Positions 11,338-45,549 of a stretch of 64,000 nucleotides of DNA are shown one piece after another. The notes below the pieces were generated by a model. That model worked only from the letters and a program-made list of their open reading frames with translations. It made no database searches and was not told the origin of the DNA. The stretch covers positions 2,080,877 to 2,144,876 of the forward strand of contig ML133502.1 of the NCBI GenBank assembly GCA_003864495.1. Direction: 5' to 3'. This stretch comes from Nemopilema nomurai. Lineage: Eukaryota; Cnidaria; Scyphozoa; Rhizostomeae; Rhizostomatidae. Numbering within the stretch: the first letter of the stretch is position 1; every line of letters begins with the position of its first letter. Position numbers and translations under genes: made by a program.

Positions 11338-13811
11338 AATCACGAAATCCCAGCAGATGTAATAAAATTCTCACTTGGATGATCGCATGGATGAGGCTGA
11401 GCTGAATCAATATTCACCTCTGACGTAATAGCAGCCCGCAGACATTAGCGCGGGCGTCCCCGTTCTTTTTAAAAAATGGCCGCTGGCGGTTCAGAATTCG
11501 CATTTTTGAGCGCTCGTTACACGAAGACTCGTGCATGTATCAAGATTTTCAGCTTAATTTCTTAAGTTTCATGGGAGACGTGATCGATCTGCCCTAACTT
11601 GTCCGGTCTTTGCTGGTCTCCTTTAAAGAGTTACGAAAGCTTGTGGTTGGTCATATCTATTCATCACCAATAAACCATTTCTTTGGTGGAACATGCATAA
11701 ACAATGGGATATTTTTAAAGGACATGCTACTTTTTGTTGATTTAATAACCACTAAATATCGAAAAATTATATCTCCTTTAACAACATCCTTTCCTAAAAA
11801 ATAGTTTATTGGTATAAGGATTTTAACTGGAATACAAGAAACCAACTACAAGAAATATGTTGAATAGCCCCTTTTGAAAAAGTTCCATGCAAAAGTCCAA
11901 AAGTTCAGTAAGCCCCCAGGGGGATAATTCAAGGATTTTGTATTTAACATCAGGATTTGAATTTGGAGCCATCTTCATAGTAGGCACACAAAAAGGGAAA
12001 GAGGTGCTTTTGGTACAAGGGGAGGAGTTCCCTTCATCATGAAAGTGTGCAATGGGAAGGCACCAAAACATTTAACACCACATTATGGTTTCTTTCGCTC
12101 CTAGTCTTCACTTCAGCTGCCAACATTTGGGAATTATGAATGCCTCTAAATTTGAAGATTTTGGTTATTCTTTGTACAAGGGGAGGGTGATCAAACCTTT
12201 TAAAAGTTGCGCCTGCTATGTGCATTAATGCTATATAAATTTTTTTAGTTGTTACATTAATCCCAAACATTTTGGATGGTGCAATTTCGCACGCTTTAAG
12301 GGCTTCTAACTATTTAGGACAAAATTTTTCAGTAAATGCATAGCAATGACAGAAATTCGAACAATAATCCAAACTCAACACAACAGTTACCGAAATTTCA
12401 ATGTCAGTGTTCTCTACTACTGTAAAAGATTAGATTCTCTTAAAGCTTGCCGGGAAATTTATTGATTTCAGCCATTTTATTAGTTGAGATTGGTTGATAA
12501 GTATTGTCGAAGGTGAGAAAGCCCCTTGACAGTTGAAATATTTTCTTGCATGTGCGATCACAACAGTAATGTGATGCAGGCTTCCATAGACAGGGAATTT
12601 TTAACAACAATCGAGCAAAGTGCCTAACCTTAGTTTTTGCTCTTGATTTGGTTACTTTAAGCCTTGCTTTATATTTTAAGCTTTGGATACATTTTTGTAA
12701 CACAATAGAAATCACATGATTGATGACGTCATTTTCCCCGGTCATCAAAATTTTTAATGCTCTTTTTTGAAAAATCGCTCCAACCATTTTGTTTGGCATT
12801 GTAATAGGAGCAAAAAGTTCTAAAGAATAAACTCTATCAGACCTGCAGACAACGAGTTATTGCTATTCAAAGTTTGCATGACGTCATCAAAATGGCGGTT
12901 TTGCAGTTTTCAAGCACGTGGAATTCAAAGGCTCATGGTCATAATTTAGGTTGCTTTAACTCGATTTTGAAGTTTTTTGACCTTTGTGTTATTCGGCAAC
13001 TCAATAATGTCATTTGAGCTTATATATTTGCACGCCTGGGAAACTAAGTATTGAACAAAATGCAAGCAAAAGGAAAATGTTCTAATAAAAATTTTTCTTC
13101 AAAATGTTCTTGGCAAGGTCAGTAAACCAGTTGGTGGCGTTTTCCTTTTTATCCAGAGCGGAGCAATGTGAACGCTTCATCGTTTTCATACCGTTTTCAA
13201 ATGTATCCGGAGCAGTGAGAGCAGGTAAAACGGATCGATACGAAAACGGATTAAAATGAATACGGAGCAATGAGAACATAGCCTGAGTATGCTAACCTCT
13301 CTTCAAAAGCTAGTGAACACTTTTGTCAGATTGGGGGTTATTTAAAAACTCCATAGCAGTGAGGGTGTTTGGGGTATACGCCACTTTTGTGACCAACTGC
13401 TATGAAAATGTAGGGATGTTGTTTCAGCCTAGCTCAACTACCCACAACAAAAATTACCCTTAACCTTGCAGTCATGCCTGTGAAGCTTAGAAAACTTTTC
13501 GATATCGTTTAACTTAACTTTACTTTTTATAATTCTGTATTATTTTGCATTACTCTATTTTAAACCAAGTTGGATAATATTGTACCAATTACTGATATTT
13601 ACCTTAACACAAAAGCTTTATACAAGAAACAAATTTTATACCTTAAGCCAGGATGTCTTTTGAGACCGCAAGGGGCCCCTTTAAGAGTTTGGAGAGACAT
13701 TTCACTTTCGTAACTTTGAGTGAAAATTGGGAAAGGCTCCTGATGCAAATTGTCGCTATAACAAAGTTACTTTGCTCAAAAAGAAAATTGTAAAAACACC
13801 ATTTTCGGCCA
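11338..13811. other. intergenic, no gene recognised
   Basis: Only short frames without domains. It includes GATGACGTCA/TGACGTCATCAAAATGGCGG-type blocks at about 12721 and 12879, typical of interspersed non-coding repeats. The 119-codon minus frame at 12440-12799 shows no recognisable motif. Confidence 0.5.
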
Positions 13812-14063
13812 TTGTTTCTTACAGTCAACGGCCTAGCAAAGAGGTTCCTGAAATCTAATTTTGAGGATTGGTATGCCAAGAATATCGAAGCACAAATCAA
13901 CCGTGGAATTAGTGTGTATTCTGTTGAGGTTCAAGTAATTGGGGTGTATGACCATATGAGAAACAACCCTGAAATGATCAAGGAAGGCTTTTAATTGGCA
14001 GGGATCGATGGTGCATTGACCACTGAACTGGAGCAACAGGACCCTCTTGAAGATCTAGTTTAG
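13812..14063 (+). pseudogene. pogo/Tigger-like DDE transposase C-terminal remnant
   Basis: The frame reads TVNGLAKRFLKSNFEDWYA, then QINRGISVYSVEVQV, then MRNNPEMIKEGF, meets a TAA at 13992-13994, and continues in frame through LAGIDGALTTELEQQDPLED to a stop at 14063. This is the layout of the end of pogo/DDE_1 transposases: a region after the catalytic core with W-Y, a linker, and a GW-AGI-like element. The segment corresponding to LKPLHA-W appears deleted. The catalytic core is absent. I regard it as a truncated, decayed copy. Confidence 0.5.
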
Positions 14064-16830
14064 ACATTCCATTTATTATAAGCTAAATCTTCTTTGTTGT
14101 ATTTTACTTCTTTTGCATTTTTAGCATTCCTAACAAGTTGTATTTTTGTCCGAAAATGTTACTTGTTTGAGCGTTATTTTGCCCGTAATTGTCACAAAAA
14201 TGGTCCAAAAGTGCAAATAGCGTTGTATTTATTGAAGTATCTATCATTATATTACGCTAACATGCCTTATTTATTAGAAACTTAGCTCAAGGCCTAGTTC
14301 CAAAAGCCCAAGAAGTTATTTATTTTTGGACCTCCAATCATCAAATTGTAGATCTAGAAGTTTCTCAACAGTTCCTTAATTTCTCAACAGTTTCTCAACA
14401 CTGCACATTTAGTGCCCTTAAAATTAAATTCTGTATTTTGCCTTTACTTTTGTCTTTGGCTATGTAACCTCCAACCATTGAAACACTAATATCAACACAC
14501 GGACGGAAAAGCACTCTAATGGGAAGCAAGCTGGCAAAGCAGCCCGTATCAATTAAATTTACTAAATATAAACTAAAATCAACATTTTGCGGGACAAGTA
14601 TTTTTTACAAAGCCAAATTTTAGATCTAATCCATATCATTTTTTGAAGCCAAGCTCGTCCTGGAAAGGCAAATTTCTGAAATTTGGCTTAAAAAGGTAAG
14701 TGGGCAGGTAATGTAAATCATCACCAAAACAAAAGCAATTCGTTCATTTCACAAAAAGAAAACTTATTTCTGCATTAAAATAATGTAGCTCCTACTCTCT
14801 CTCCATACGATTTTGTAACTACTAAAGATAAATTGGGTTGTTTCTAAAGTTCCATCCACTTGGACAGAGGAAACGTGTAACTGGATGTCTATTTTACATA
14901 ATTCCTGTCACTCACATAAATGGCAGGAGCCGATCCAAAACAATGACCCAAACAGGTACAGATCGGAAACGAGGCATGAAATTTCTATAACAAGGTCACT
15001 TGTTAGCACCAAAACCAAAAAGTAATGAAATATAGAAGCCCAAATCAGCATCAATGGAAAGTCAAATTGCCGAAACAGTGGGTATAGTGTAAACACCAGA
15101 AAAAGTGGGCGCCAAAGGTGAGCACCAGCACAGGTAGTCTCACCACATGTTTATTGGGTCTTAAATCCTAGCTATTTCGGTATTTAATTTGTTAGCTTCA
15201 ACTTCATGTGTACAATAATATTATGTTCATTGATTTGTGCGTTCTGTCATATTTACTTAATTGCCATCCCACTAGCTGTAGTCAGGGCAATCTATCACCT
15301 TGTCAATTGACTTTCACTCATAATCAAGGCCACCATGAAGAGGTGGAACATTGCCACATTTTGTCGTTTTCTTAGTACCCAACCTTAAATGTTGTTGATC
15401 TACTCCCTATATCTATGGAAATGGTTGATGTACAGTTTAAAATATAGATAACATGCCAGTGTATTGTACAAGTAGAGTTTGATGTTCTAAAGGGCTGGGT
15501 TTAGTCATTCATCGTGGAACAGAGGACCGGTGGAGGACCCGGACAGATCTAACACGATTGCTTAGGGGTATGTCTTTGTCATGCCCATTCTAGCTCCTAT
15601 TCCAAGCCCGAAACATGGCGATCTCTTTTTAAAGTCAAGAATAGTGTAATACTTTTGAACATTAAAGGTAATATCTCCAGCTTAAGCAAGCGACTCTGCG
15701 GGGGCTTTTAGAAACATTCCCAGCCATTATTTTTTTATATATATATATAAGGCTTGTAGGTTTGTAACTTACAAGTTAACATAATTACAAATTAACAATA
15801 AATCTCAGAAAACAGCAAACAGCTAATACAAAGATAAACAGATAAAAAAATGATGACGAGCTGGAAAGTTTACGTTACGAGGATATGCACGTAGAGGACA
15901 TTACAGTCGTTCTGTTTATCTATCCTGCTGTGAAGTTAGCTTTTCATGTAAGCAGTTTTGCATCGCAAGAATACTAACCAATAGCAAACTGTTATTTTGA
16001 TGAGTGGCTTGACAAGTTGGGTATATGCAGTACTTTTATATGGACACATTACCTTTAGGCAGCACAGGTTGTTATAAAACGGAGGAAAATAAGAATGGGA
16101 TTCTGGGTGCAAACGCCCCGGTAAAAGTTAGTTAGATTTTAGAAAAACACCCTTTCTGAATATAGACACACCATAAATCCTATAATAAGCTCCCGGGGGC
16201 TTATTTGCAAAAATTAATTTTTTGTTTTGGGCTTTTTCGCGGGGAGGGCTCATGGAATCTAACTTTTTCAAAGTATTTCAAAGTTGTCAAAGTATTTCAA
16301 ATTTTCCTCAAAAGTTTACATAAAAAACGACCGATGTTATTTAAAGGGCCTCTCCAGCCAAAATTTGCAATTGCATTTTATTGGCTAATCTAAAGGAGGT
16401 GAACCTGCTTATGGAATTACATATAATGACCCAAACATACCAAATAATAACCAAAACTGGCCAAAAACAGCCACATGAGCCAAAATTAGCCGCAACGAAA
16501 ACATCAATTTTTTATCATTGGGGAGCAATCACCCTCCCCTTGCCTCCCTGGCTATGCCGCTGGGTTTAACTATTTTTGGTTTATTATGCAGAACATTGAG
16601 GCAATTTTTGAAATTACCATTCAAAATTTCGTTAACAAATTCACGGATTCTTAATGCTTTTTCATGTAAGAAGAGTAAGAAAAACTCATGTTTTGCGCTT
16701 TACATGGCATTTTTATTCACAAAATCACCCATAAAAAGTTCGGACTTCATGATTTCATGCACGAAAAGATGCCCAATAGTGCATCTTAATAAAACATATG
16801 AGGGGCCATTCATTGCGCTTGTTCTCTCTT
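14064..16830. other. intergenic, no gene recognised
   Basis: No convincing frame on either strand. Contains a short (TA)n stretch at about 15737-15750 and, near 16535-16563, a sequence ending GGCTATGCCGCTG that resembles the end of a hAT-type inverted repeat but has no partner that I could find. Confidence 0.5.
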
Positions 16831-16838
16831 TTTGTACG

Positions 16839-17575
16839 CAGTGGCGCAGAGAGGGGGCAGGGGGGCAATTTGCCCCAGGGCCTCGGCCAGAAAGGGGCCC
16901 CAAAATTATTCTGAAAATTTTTTTAAAATGTCTTCTTTTGAGAAACTGAAAATGCATTTAAAGATATATTTGTTAATATCGAAAATGATGGCAGTTATTT
17001 CATTGGGTCCGTACACTGACTCTTGTTTGAATTTAAGGCCTATCAGCTTTATTTATTGAGTCTGGGGCCCCGAGAAAAGCTGAATAAACCTTAGATCACA
17101 TATTTTACGGATTCATCTTTTAAGCTGAGTTTTCCTGAGTTTCGCAAAATCGTACTTATTGGGGGAAGAGAGCCCTGATAAAAAATTAGGTAACCCATAT
17201 AATCTTGTTTTTATCTATGGTCCGTTCAAGTGAGTTATGTTTGCATTTAGAATCGTTGCATAAAGCTATATTATATTTTTTGGGCCCCTTTCAGCAAACT
17301 AGCATTAATAAAGAACAGCTTACGTTCAACAATGACTCAAGACAGACTATCGAGCCTCGTGACTCTTTCGATCGAGCACGAACTAGCAAGACAAATTGAT
17401 TACGACAATATCATTGATCAATTTGCAACTGAAAAAGCAAACGTGTGCAAACGTTTGGAAATAATGGGCGTTTCCCATTTTATAAAGGGCGTGGTCTCAA
17501 AAAATTTTTGTATCCGACTCTAGGGCCCCAACCGGGACTTTGCCCCAGGGCCCAGGCCGCCTCTCGGCGGCCCTG
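16839..17575 (+). mobile_element. short hAT element with intact terminal repeats
   Basis: The left end reads CAGTGGCGCAGAGAGG. The right end, on the minus strand, reads CAGGGCCGCCGAGAGG. Both match the hAT terminal pattern CAGNG. Subterminal GGGGCAAATTGCCCC-type blocks occur at both ends. The element is flanked by an identical 8-bp direct repeat, TTTGTACG, which is the expected hAT target duplication. At 737 bp it is an internally deleted, non-autonomous copy that keeps only the transposase tail. Confidence 0.88.
17332..17460 (+). pseudogene. hAT transposase C-terminal dimerisation-domain remnant
   Basis: The frame reads MTQDRLSSLVTLSIEHELAR, then a short Ile/Asp-rich segment, IIDQFATEKA. 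This is the end of the hAT family C-terminal dimerisation domain (pattern M-S/T-Q-E/D-R-L-S-x-L-A-x-L-S-I-E). It lies inside the element with hAT ends, so protein and termini agree. All upstream catalytic regions are missing. Confidence 0.75.
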
Positions 17576-17583
17576 TTTGTACG

Positions 17584-19036
17584 TTACAACCAGAAATTTC
17601 GTGCCCAAAAGAAAATATGACTTATTGGAGCCAAAAATCTTGACAACTTTTTAAAAAACTTTATACGGACGTTGTACGAACCTTCTTTAAAACTTAATGG
17701 AAAATTAAACTGGCTGTTTTGAAAAAAAAACTGGTTTCAAATTAACAACTATCTATTAAAGTATTCCAATCTTCCTTCAAAATTTTGTTCCAGAATAGAG
17801 ACTGTGCCTTTTCTTAAGAAATTCTTTATCCTTTTTACCATGTCTACGCACAGTTTCTCATACAGACAGGGCCTCCGACGAAGGGGCGGAATTATGATCA
17901 GGTGGATTGAACATATGCTTAAAACTGTCGACTTGTCCGAAAAGTATTTAATAACATATCTAGGACAAATGGATTTTAAGAGACCCTGCTGCCGTCCGTT
18001 TTGCGCAAATTGATGATTTTGCAGATTGAAGGCTCCTTTCTCCGACAAAGATTGAAAAGTGGGGGGGGGGGGGCAAGGGAAAATTTAACGTCCATAACAA
18101 AAGATTTTGAAAAAAATTCTATTTTTTTGCAAAAAAATTGGCCAGAATCTCGTCTCCTAGGCCAGAGAAGTTGCTTTCTTTGTAAAATCTTGGAAGATAG
18201 TGTCTCGCTAGCTGAAAAATCATCATTTGATACCTAAAATTGAGGGCAATACATCATTTGGTACCTACAAATTTTGTCAGCCGTGTAGACGTTTCAAATA
18301 AAGTCAATTTGACTGAGAATCTTCTTCCAATGCCAATTGTAAATATAAAACTTTGATTTTCAACATGGGGCATGTTCCGACATTCTAAATAGGGTGATTT
18401 AAAAAATCTTTCTGGGGGCCATCCCCCGATCCCCCGTTTCCTTTCCTGGTGCCCTTTTGGCCGATTTTCCCGGTGGGTCAAATGGTTGCCAGTCCGCCAC
18501 TGCTAAAAGTCCTCGTTTTTTAGATAAAGCGTTGCTCAAAATTGCAATTTACAGTAGCTCAGCCTCAGCCTGTTCTTAATTTGTATTTAACTTTTGACCA
18601 GTTTTGATGCCCGTGTTGTTCTTAAAAAAAGAGTGTATTACAAAAAGAAAGTTGACTATGACCAACCATGACCAATAAAATGAATGAATTATAGGTTAAG
18701 ATTTGGTCAAACTTTCTAATTAATGCTCTGTGACCAACTTTCTTGAAGTTTGCAAACATCTGCTTGAGTCTTAGCTTTTGGCGCTCAAAAAACAACAGGT
18801 TAATTGACACTTCATTTGTCAAGACTGTGGAGGTGGTCGAATCGAAACTTGCTTTAGTTCGAACTAAACGTGATAGAGGTAAGACGTTTACTGCCACAAA
18901 AAACTGCTGAATCGCTCTTCATTGCAAAAGATTACTATTCTGGGTTAATTTCATGTTCGCTATACCTTCTTTCTATAATTTCGTTGCTTGTGAATGATGA
19001 GACTGTCTTATATAGGCCTGACGATTCGGACGATTC
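17584..19036. other. intergenic, no gene recognised
   Basis: Contains a poly-G run at about 18061-18072, the second copy of a dispersed repeat at about 18545-18645, and a sequence ending GCCAGTCCGCCACTG at 18502 that looks like another hAT-type right end without an identified left partner. No protein signature was found. Confidence 0.45.
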
Positions 19037-20987
19037 GATCTGACGATTCGTACCAAAACATCCGCACAGTTTCCACTTTATAACTTTCGACAGACGCAAG
19101 CTACAAACTTTGTTTTAAGTTTCTTTAGAAGAGTAGAAGTAGGGTTAGCTGTTTTTCATAGTCTACAAGATCGCATATATTTTTTTAACATCACGACCGC
19201 GTTTGAAAACTAGCGAAATTTCGATTTTGGGCAAAACAGCCCTTCAGTTTACTCTTAATAACTTTTTTCAAACATTTTTCTCAGCCTACAACCAGTGCTT
19301 ATTTTGTTGGCCTTGAATAGTTCTAGCTGTTTTTTATAGTCTCGAGAAGAGGTTCACCGGGTTTCTGCATGGAACGACCCGACAAATGTTTGACTATTTT
19401 CGAAACCTTTAGAATCGGCCGCGAACCTTACTTCGGTTTAAAGCAAATAACGTCCGTGAAAAAGAACCCCTTCGAGTAATTTTTACTTTTTCCATTTGCT
19501 AAGACCCTACTACATTGGATTTTCATCGTTTTCCGTGAATTTAATGCAATTCACATCCTTCTGGGGCCACGAGAAGATAGGAAGATTTTGGGTCTTCGCT
19601 CTGCCAAAAACATCCCGCACAATCGTTTGAAAAAGTATTTTATAAGAAGGCTTATCAACTTTTCTAGACACCAAACAGAAAACCTTGGCCTCGCAACAAC
19701 GTTCTATAGTTGTTTCTGTGGAATTCGCACTACCAGAGGCGATTTTATGGGACTTTGAAAATCACTAAAATCTTGCGACTTCGCTTAGAGTCGTTCAATT
19801 CTTGTGTGATCAGAGGGACAGAATCTCTGACGATTCGCACCACCCCTCTGACGATTCGAACCGAAACAGCTCTTCAGTTTACTCTTAATAACTTTCGCCA
19901 CTATCAAGCTACGAATTTCATTTAAAGTTTATTTAGAAGATTAAGCGTATGTCTAACTGTTTTTCATAGTCTAGCAGATCGGAAAAATATTTTTGATATC
20001 GTGACGGCGTTTGAAAACTAGGGAAATCGCGATTTTGGGCAAAACAGCCCTTCAGTTTACTCTTAATAACTTTTTTCAAAAATTTTTCTCAGCCTACAAC
20101 CAGTGCTTATTTTGTTGGCCTTGAATAGTTCTAGCTGTTTTTTATAGTCTCGAGAAGAGGTTCACCGGGTTTCTGCATGGAACGACCCGACAAATGTTTG
20201 ACTATTTTCGAAACCTTTAGAATCGGCCGCGAACCTTACTTCGGTTTAAAGCAAATAACGTCCGTGAAAAAGAACCCTTTCGAGTAATTTTTACTTTTTC
20301 CATTTGCTAAGACCCTACTACATTGGATTTTCATCGTTTTCCTTGAATTTAATGCAATTCACATCCTTCTAGGGCCACGAGAAGATAGGAAGATTTTGGC
20401 TCTTCGATCTGCCAAAAACATCCCGCACAATCGTTTGAAAAAGTATTTTATAAGAAGACTTTTCAACTTTTCTAGACATCAAACAGAAAACCTTGGCCTC
20501 GCAACAACGTTCTATAGTTGTTTCTGTGGAATTCGCACTACCAGAGGCGATTTTATGAGACTTTGAAAATCACTAAAATCTTGCGACTTCGCTCAGAGTC
20601 ATTCAATTCTTGTGTGATCAGAGGGACAGAATCTCTGACGATTCGAACCGAAACAGCCTTTCAGTTTACTCTTAATAACTTTCGCCACTAACAAGCTACA
20701 CATTTCATTTAAAGTTTATTTAGAAGATTAAGCGTATGTCTAACTGTTTTTCATAGTCTAGAAGATCGGAAAAATATTTTTGATATCGTGACGGCGTTTG
20801 AAAACTAGGGAAATCGCGATTTTGGGCAAAACAGCCCTTCAGTTTACTCTTAATAACTTTTTTCAAAAATTTTTCTCAGCCTACAACCAGTGCTTATTTT
20901 GTTGGCCTTGAATAGTTCTAGCTGTTTTTTATAGTCTCGAGAAGAGGTTCACCGGGTTTCTGCATGGAACGACCGACAAATGTTTGA
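19037..20987. repeat. tandem repeat with about 800-bp unit, 2.4 copies
   Basis: Copies start near 19037, 19838 and 20635. The landmark AAACAGCCCTTCAGTTTACT recurs at about 19234, 20040 and 20827, and the CTCGAGAAGAGGTTCACCGG landmark at 19342, 20147 and 20936. The third copy stops abruptly after ACAAATGTTTGACT at about 20987. Short GACGATTCG motifs cluster at copy junctions. No coding function is visible. Confidence 0.8.
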
Positions 20988-21276
20988 CTTTCCTGGCCCT
21001 GCTACTGAACATACTTCCGTGTTAAACAGCTGGTTGAATCAGTTACCATGGAGCTCGCAAGTGCTGAATGTATTTCAATTTTGCAGTGCCTTGATGCATT
21101 AAAGAATTTTAATTGTATTATCGAATTCCTTGGCAGTTTTTCTTTTGATAGTAGAGTTGACAATTGATGTAATGACAACTTAATTGTTTGCTTCGAATAT
21201 TTGTCAAGGTCAACGTTGTCGTTGAGTGTTGTTTATCGGTTCGTTCGTCATGTGAAATGTATCGTGAATTCGAATC

Positions 21277-21453
21277 ATGAGTGAATTGCTAAATTTTGAG
21301 AAAGTTTTGCAGGATGGAGCAGCGAAACGTACGTGGGGAATCCGCGGAAAAACTCTCAATAGAGCTGGAAAACGTTCCCCTGCGAAGATTTGGAAGCGAG
21401 GGGTGTCTGTGAAGCAGAATAAATCTTCCTTTGTGAGAGCAATGATCTTGTAA
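21277..21453 (+). other. 58-codon basic ORF in the repeat spacer
   Basis: ATG at 21277 to TAA at 21451-21453, in the unique spacer between the direct and inverted copies of the 800-bp repeat. The product is Lys/Arg/Trp-rich (for example KRTWGIRGKTLNRAGKRSPA). I do not recognise it. It could be an exon of a mobile element or chance. Confidence 0.2.
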
Positions 21454-21476
21454 GCTCAATAAGCACATAGAAAATT

Positions 21477-21938
21477 TTTGAAAAAAGTTATTAAGAGTAA
21501 AAAGTAAAATTACTCGAAGGGGTTCTTTTTCACGGACGTTATTTGCTTTAAACCGAAGTAAGGTTCGCGGCCGATTCTAAAGGTTTCGAAAATAGTCAAA
21601 CATTTGTCGGTCGTTCCATGCAGAAACTCGGTGAACCTCTTCTCGAGACTATAAAAAACAGCTAGAACTATTCAAGGCCAACAAAATAAGCACTGGTTGT
21701 AGGCTGAGAAAAATTTTTGAAAAAAGTTATTAAGAGTAAACTGAAGGGCTGTTTTGCCCAAAATCGCGATTTCCCTAGTTTTCAAACGCCGTCACGATAT
21801 CAAAAATATTTTTCCGATCTTCTAGACTATGAAAAACAGTTAGACATACGCTTAATCTTCTAAATAAACTTTAAATGAAATGTGTAGCTTGTTAGTGGCG
21901 AAAGTTATTAAGAGTAAACTGAAAGGCTGTTTCGGTCG
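21477..21938. repeat. inverted copy of the 800-bp repeat
   Basis: Reverse complement of the segment that runs from the CGAAACAGCC junction to the CGAGTAATTTTTACTTTT part of the direct copies. It runs up to the N at 21939, so its outer end is unknown. With the truncated third direct copy it makes a large hairpin-prone structure with a spacer of about 490 bp. Confidence 0.75.
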
Positions 21939-21939
21939 N
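21939..21939. other. single N, probable sequence join
   Basis: One ambiguous base sits exactly where an inverted-repeat copy breaks off, 47 bases before the first recognisable exon of gene 1. Adjacency of the two sides, and so the absence of upstream gene 1 exons, should not be trusted. Confidence 0.6.
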
Positions 21940-21985
21940 TATGTTGTGGATTCTCCAGTTTGAAATAGGTCTTTTTGCTCTCTAG

Positions 21986-44155
<22,170 letters not shown>

Positions 44156-44442
44156 CGAATTAATACTTTGACGGCCGGGAGCCGTAGATTTAATGTAATG
44201 TGACGTTTTTCTATAATTTTCAATCTCTATACAATATGACGTCATGTGCAATGTAATTCTCCTGCCATGCAAGACATTATTTTCATACAATTTGAGGGTA
44301 ATTTTTTTATGCTGGAATTCGCTGTATAATATTGTAGCGCTTATTTTGTAGTCAATTGCTTTTATATTTGTAATATTTGAAAGTCATTAAAATAATTTTT
44401 ATATTAATCAGTTAATAATAATCTTTTGTAATCACGGACGAA

Positions 44443-44448
44443 AATAAA
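44443..44448 (+). promoter_or_regulatory. candidate polyadenylation signal of gene 1
   Basis: AATAAA about 290 bases after the stop codon in AT-rich 3' sequence. Further AATAAA-type hexamers occur at about 44646 and 44669, so alternative 3' ends are possible. Confidence 0.5.
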
Positions 44449-45165
44449 ATAATGACATGCAGAATATTTAATGCACTTCAATTTTGCATAATTGTCATAA
44501 GGGCTTTTATTTCGCATATGTTAATTGCAATTTAATTTCCGCTTTATAAATTTAGAGGCATGATAAGACGTCGCGACTTTATCTTCGTATATTCTGTCAC
44601 CTTGTTGGTTTCAAATGGCATATGAAATGCAAGCATTTATGTCAAATAAAGAAGCAAGAAAATTTTGAATAAAGATGACTTATATTGCAGTGTAGCTTGA
44701 TTTTTAAGTTTTGCCTCAATCCATTTATGAATTTCTATTTGTCTGCTCCACACTTTTCAGAAACGGCTTCTTACCGGCCCAGATTCCAACACGTCCCCCG
44801 CTTCAGTCTCGCTCAGAAATTGTTGCGATAACATAGGGTTCCAAACAGGAAGTAGGCCTGATGCGTCTCCAAAACGAAATCCTATCTGAGGCGCCTTTCA
44901 AAAGAATCTTGCATAAAAATTCGTACGCTAGACGATATATGATAGATATGCACTGGAATGCCCTGACACCAACCCCGTCTACACTATTCACCAAAAATTT
45001 GACCTATATTATTCTACGGACCGAACATTGCAGAATGTGGCAAAATACTTCCTAGTTGCCGGACACTTAGAGGAATGGGGCACAGGGTAGATTTTAGTCA
45101 ATAAAGAATTATTACAAACGCAAAGGCTTTGTTAACAGTGGCATATGCTTACTTGCTATTTTCAG
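44449..45165. other. spacer between gene 1 and gene 2
   Basis: About 1.3 kb separates the stop of gene 1 from the start of gene 2. It holds the presumed 3' end of gene 1, a possible extra terminal exon at 44761-44831, and the presumed promoter of gene 2. No clear TATA box was identified. Confidence 0.5.
44761..44831 (+). other. possible alternative last exon of gene 1
   Basis: A good acceptor (CACTTTTCAG, ending 44760) is followed by a frame reading ETASYRPRFQHV... to TAA at 44829-44831 if joined in phase 1, for example from a weak GTAGAG donor inside the last gene 1 exon near 44115. It is downstream of the first AATAAA. Supported only by splice-site shape and frame. Confidence 0.2.
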
Positions 45166-45193
45166 TCACTTTAGAGACCTGCAGAACAGAAGG
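45166..45193 (+). other. candidate 5' untranslated exon of gene 2
   Basis: TTTTCAG at 45159-45165 and GTGAGT at 45194 bracket a 28-nt segment. A further acceptor, CTTTCGCAG, lies directly before the gene 2 ATG at 45480. This would give a leader intron of 286 bp. Inferred from splice signals only. Confidence 0.25.
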
Positions 45194-45479
45194 GTGAGTC
45201 CGCTTATTATTCTTGCTATCCAAATAGGTTTTTCAAAGTCGAAGCTACGAGAATCGCATATTCAAGTTGACTGATTAAATTTGCCTCACAGCCTGCCCCA
45301 GATAATTTTTAATCTGAAATGTACAAATTATGCTTGGCGGGCTTTGTAAAGATTCTTTTGTGAGCCTTTCTCTGGAAGACTTCATCATCATTGTCCCCAT
45401 CGCTGCGTTGCCGTTTAACCGATTTCACGTTCGTTTTGATCATGTTGCCGTTAAAGTTTACAGTATCCATCTTTCGCAG

Positions 45480-45549
45480 ATGAATAAGTTGGAATCAACC
45501 TTGCTATTCGCACTGTTGTGCTTTATAATCTGTGTAACGCAGGTGGAAG
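45480..45549 (+). CDS. gene 2 signal-peptide exon
   Basis: ATG at 45480 (the first in this frame after the CTTTCGCAG acceptor-like site), a short polar N-region with one Lys, a hydrophobic core ([12 protein letters not shown]), then TQVEG. Donor GTACGT at 45550. The split Gly codon (G|GT) matches the phase of the exon at 49964. Confidence 0.7.

Larger units (their letters stand above)
16831..17583. repeat. 8-bp target-site duplication of the hAT element
   Basis: TTTGTACG at 16831-16838 and again at 17576-17583, immediately outside the two terminal CAG ends and without mismatch. A perfect duplication suggests a relatively recent insertion. Confidence 0.88.

Noticed and set aside
12440..12799. 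119-codon minus-strand ORF
   Set aside because: No domain, no splice context, and TGACGTCAT-type repeat text inside it; probably chance.
18400..18502. Sequence ending GCCAGTCCGCCACTG, like a hAT right terminus
   Set aside because: No matching left end or 8-bp duplication was found, so I did not call an element.
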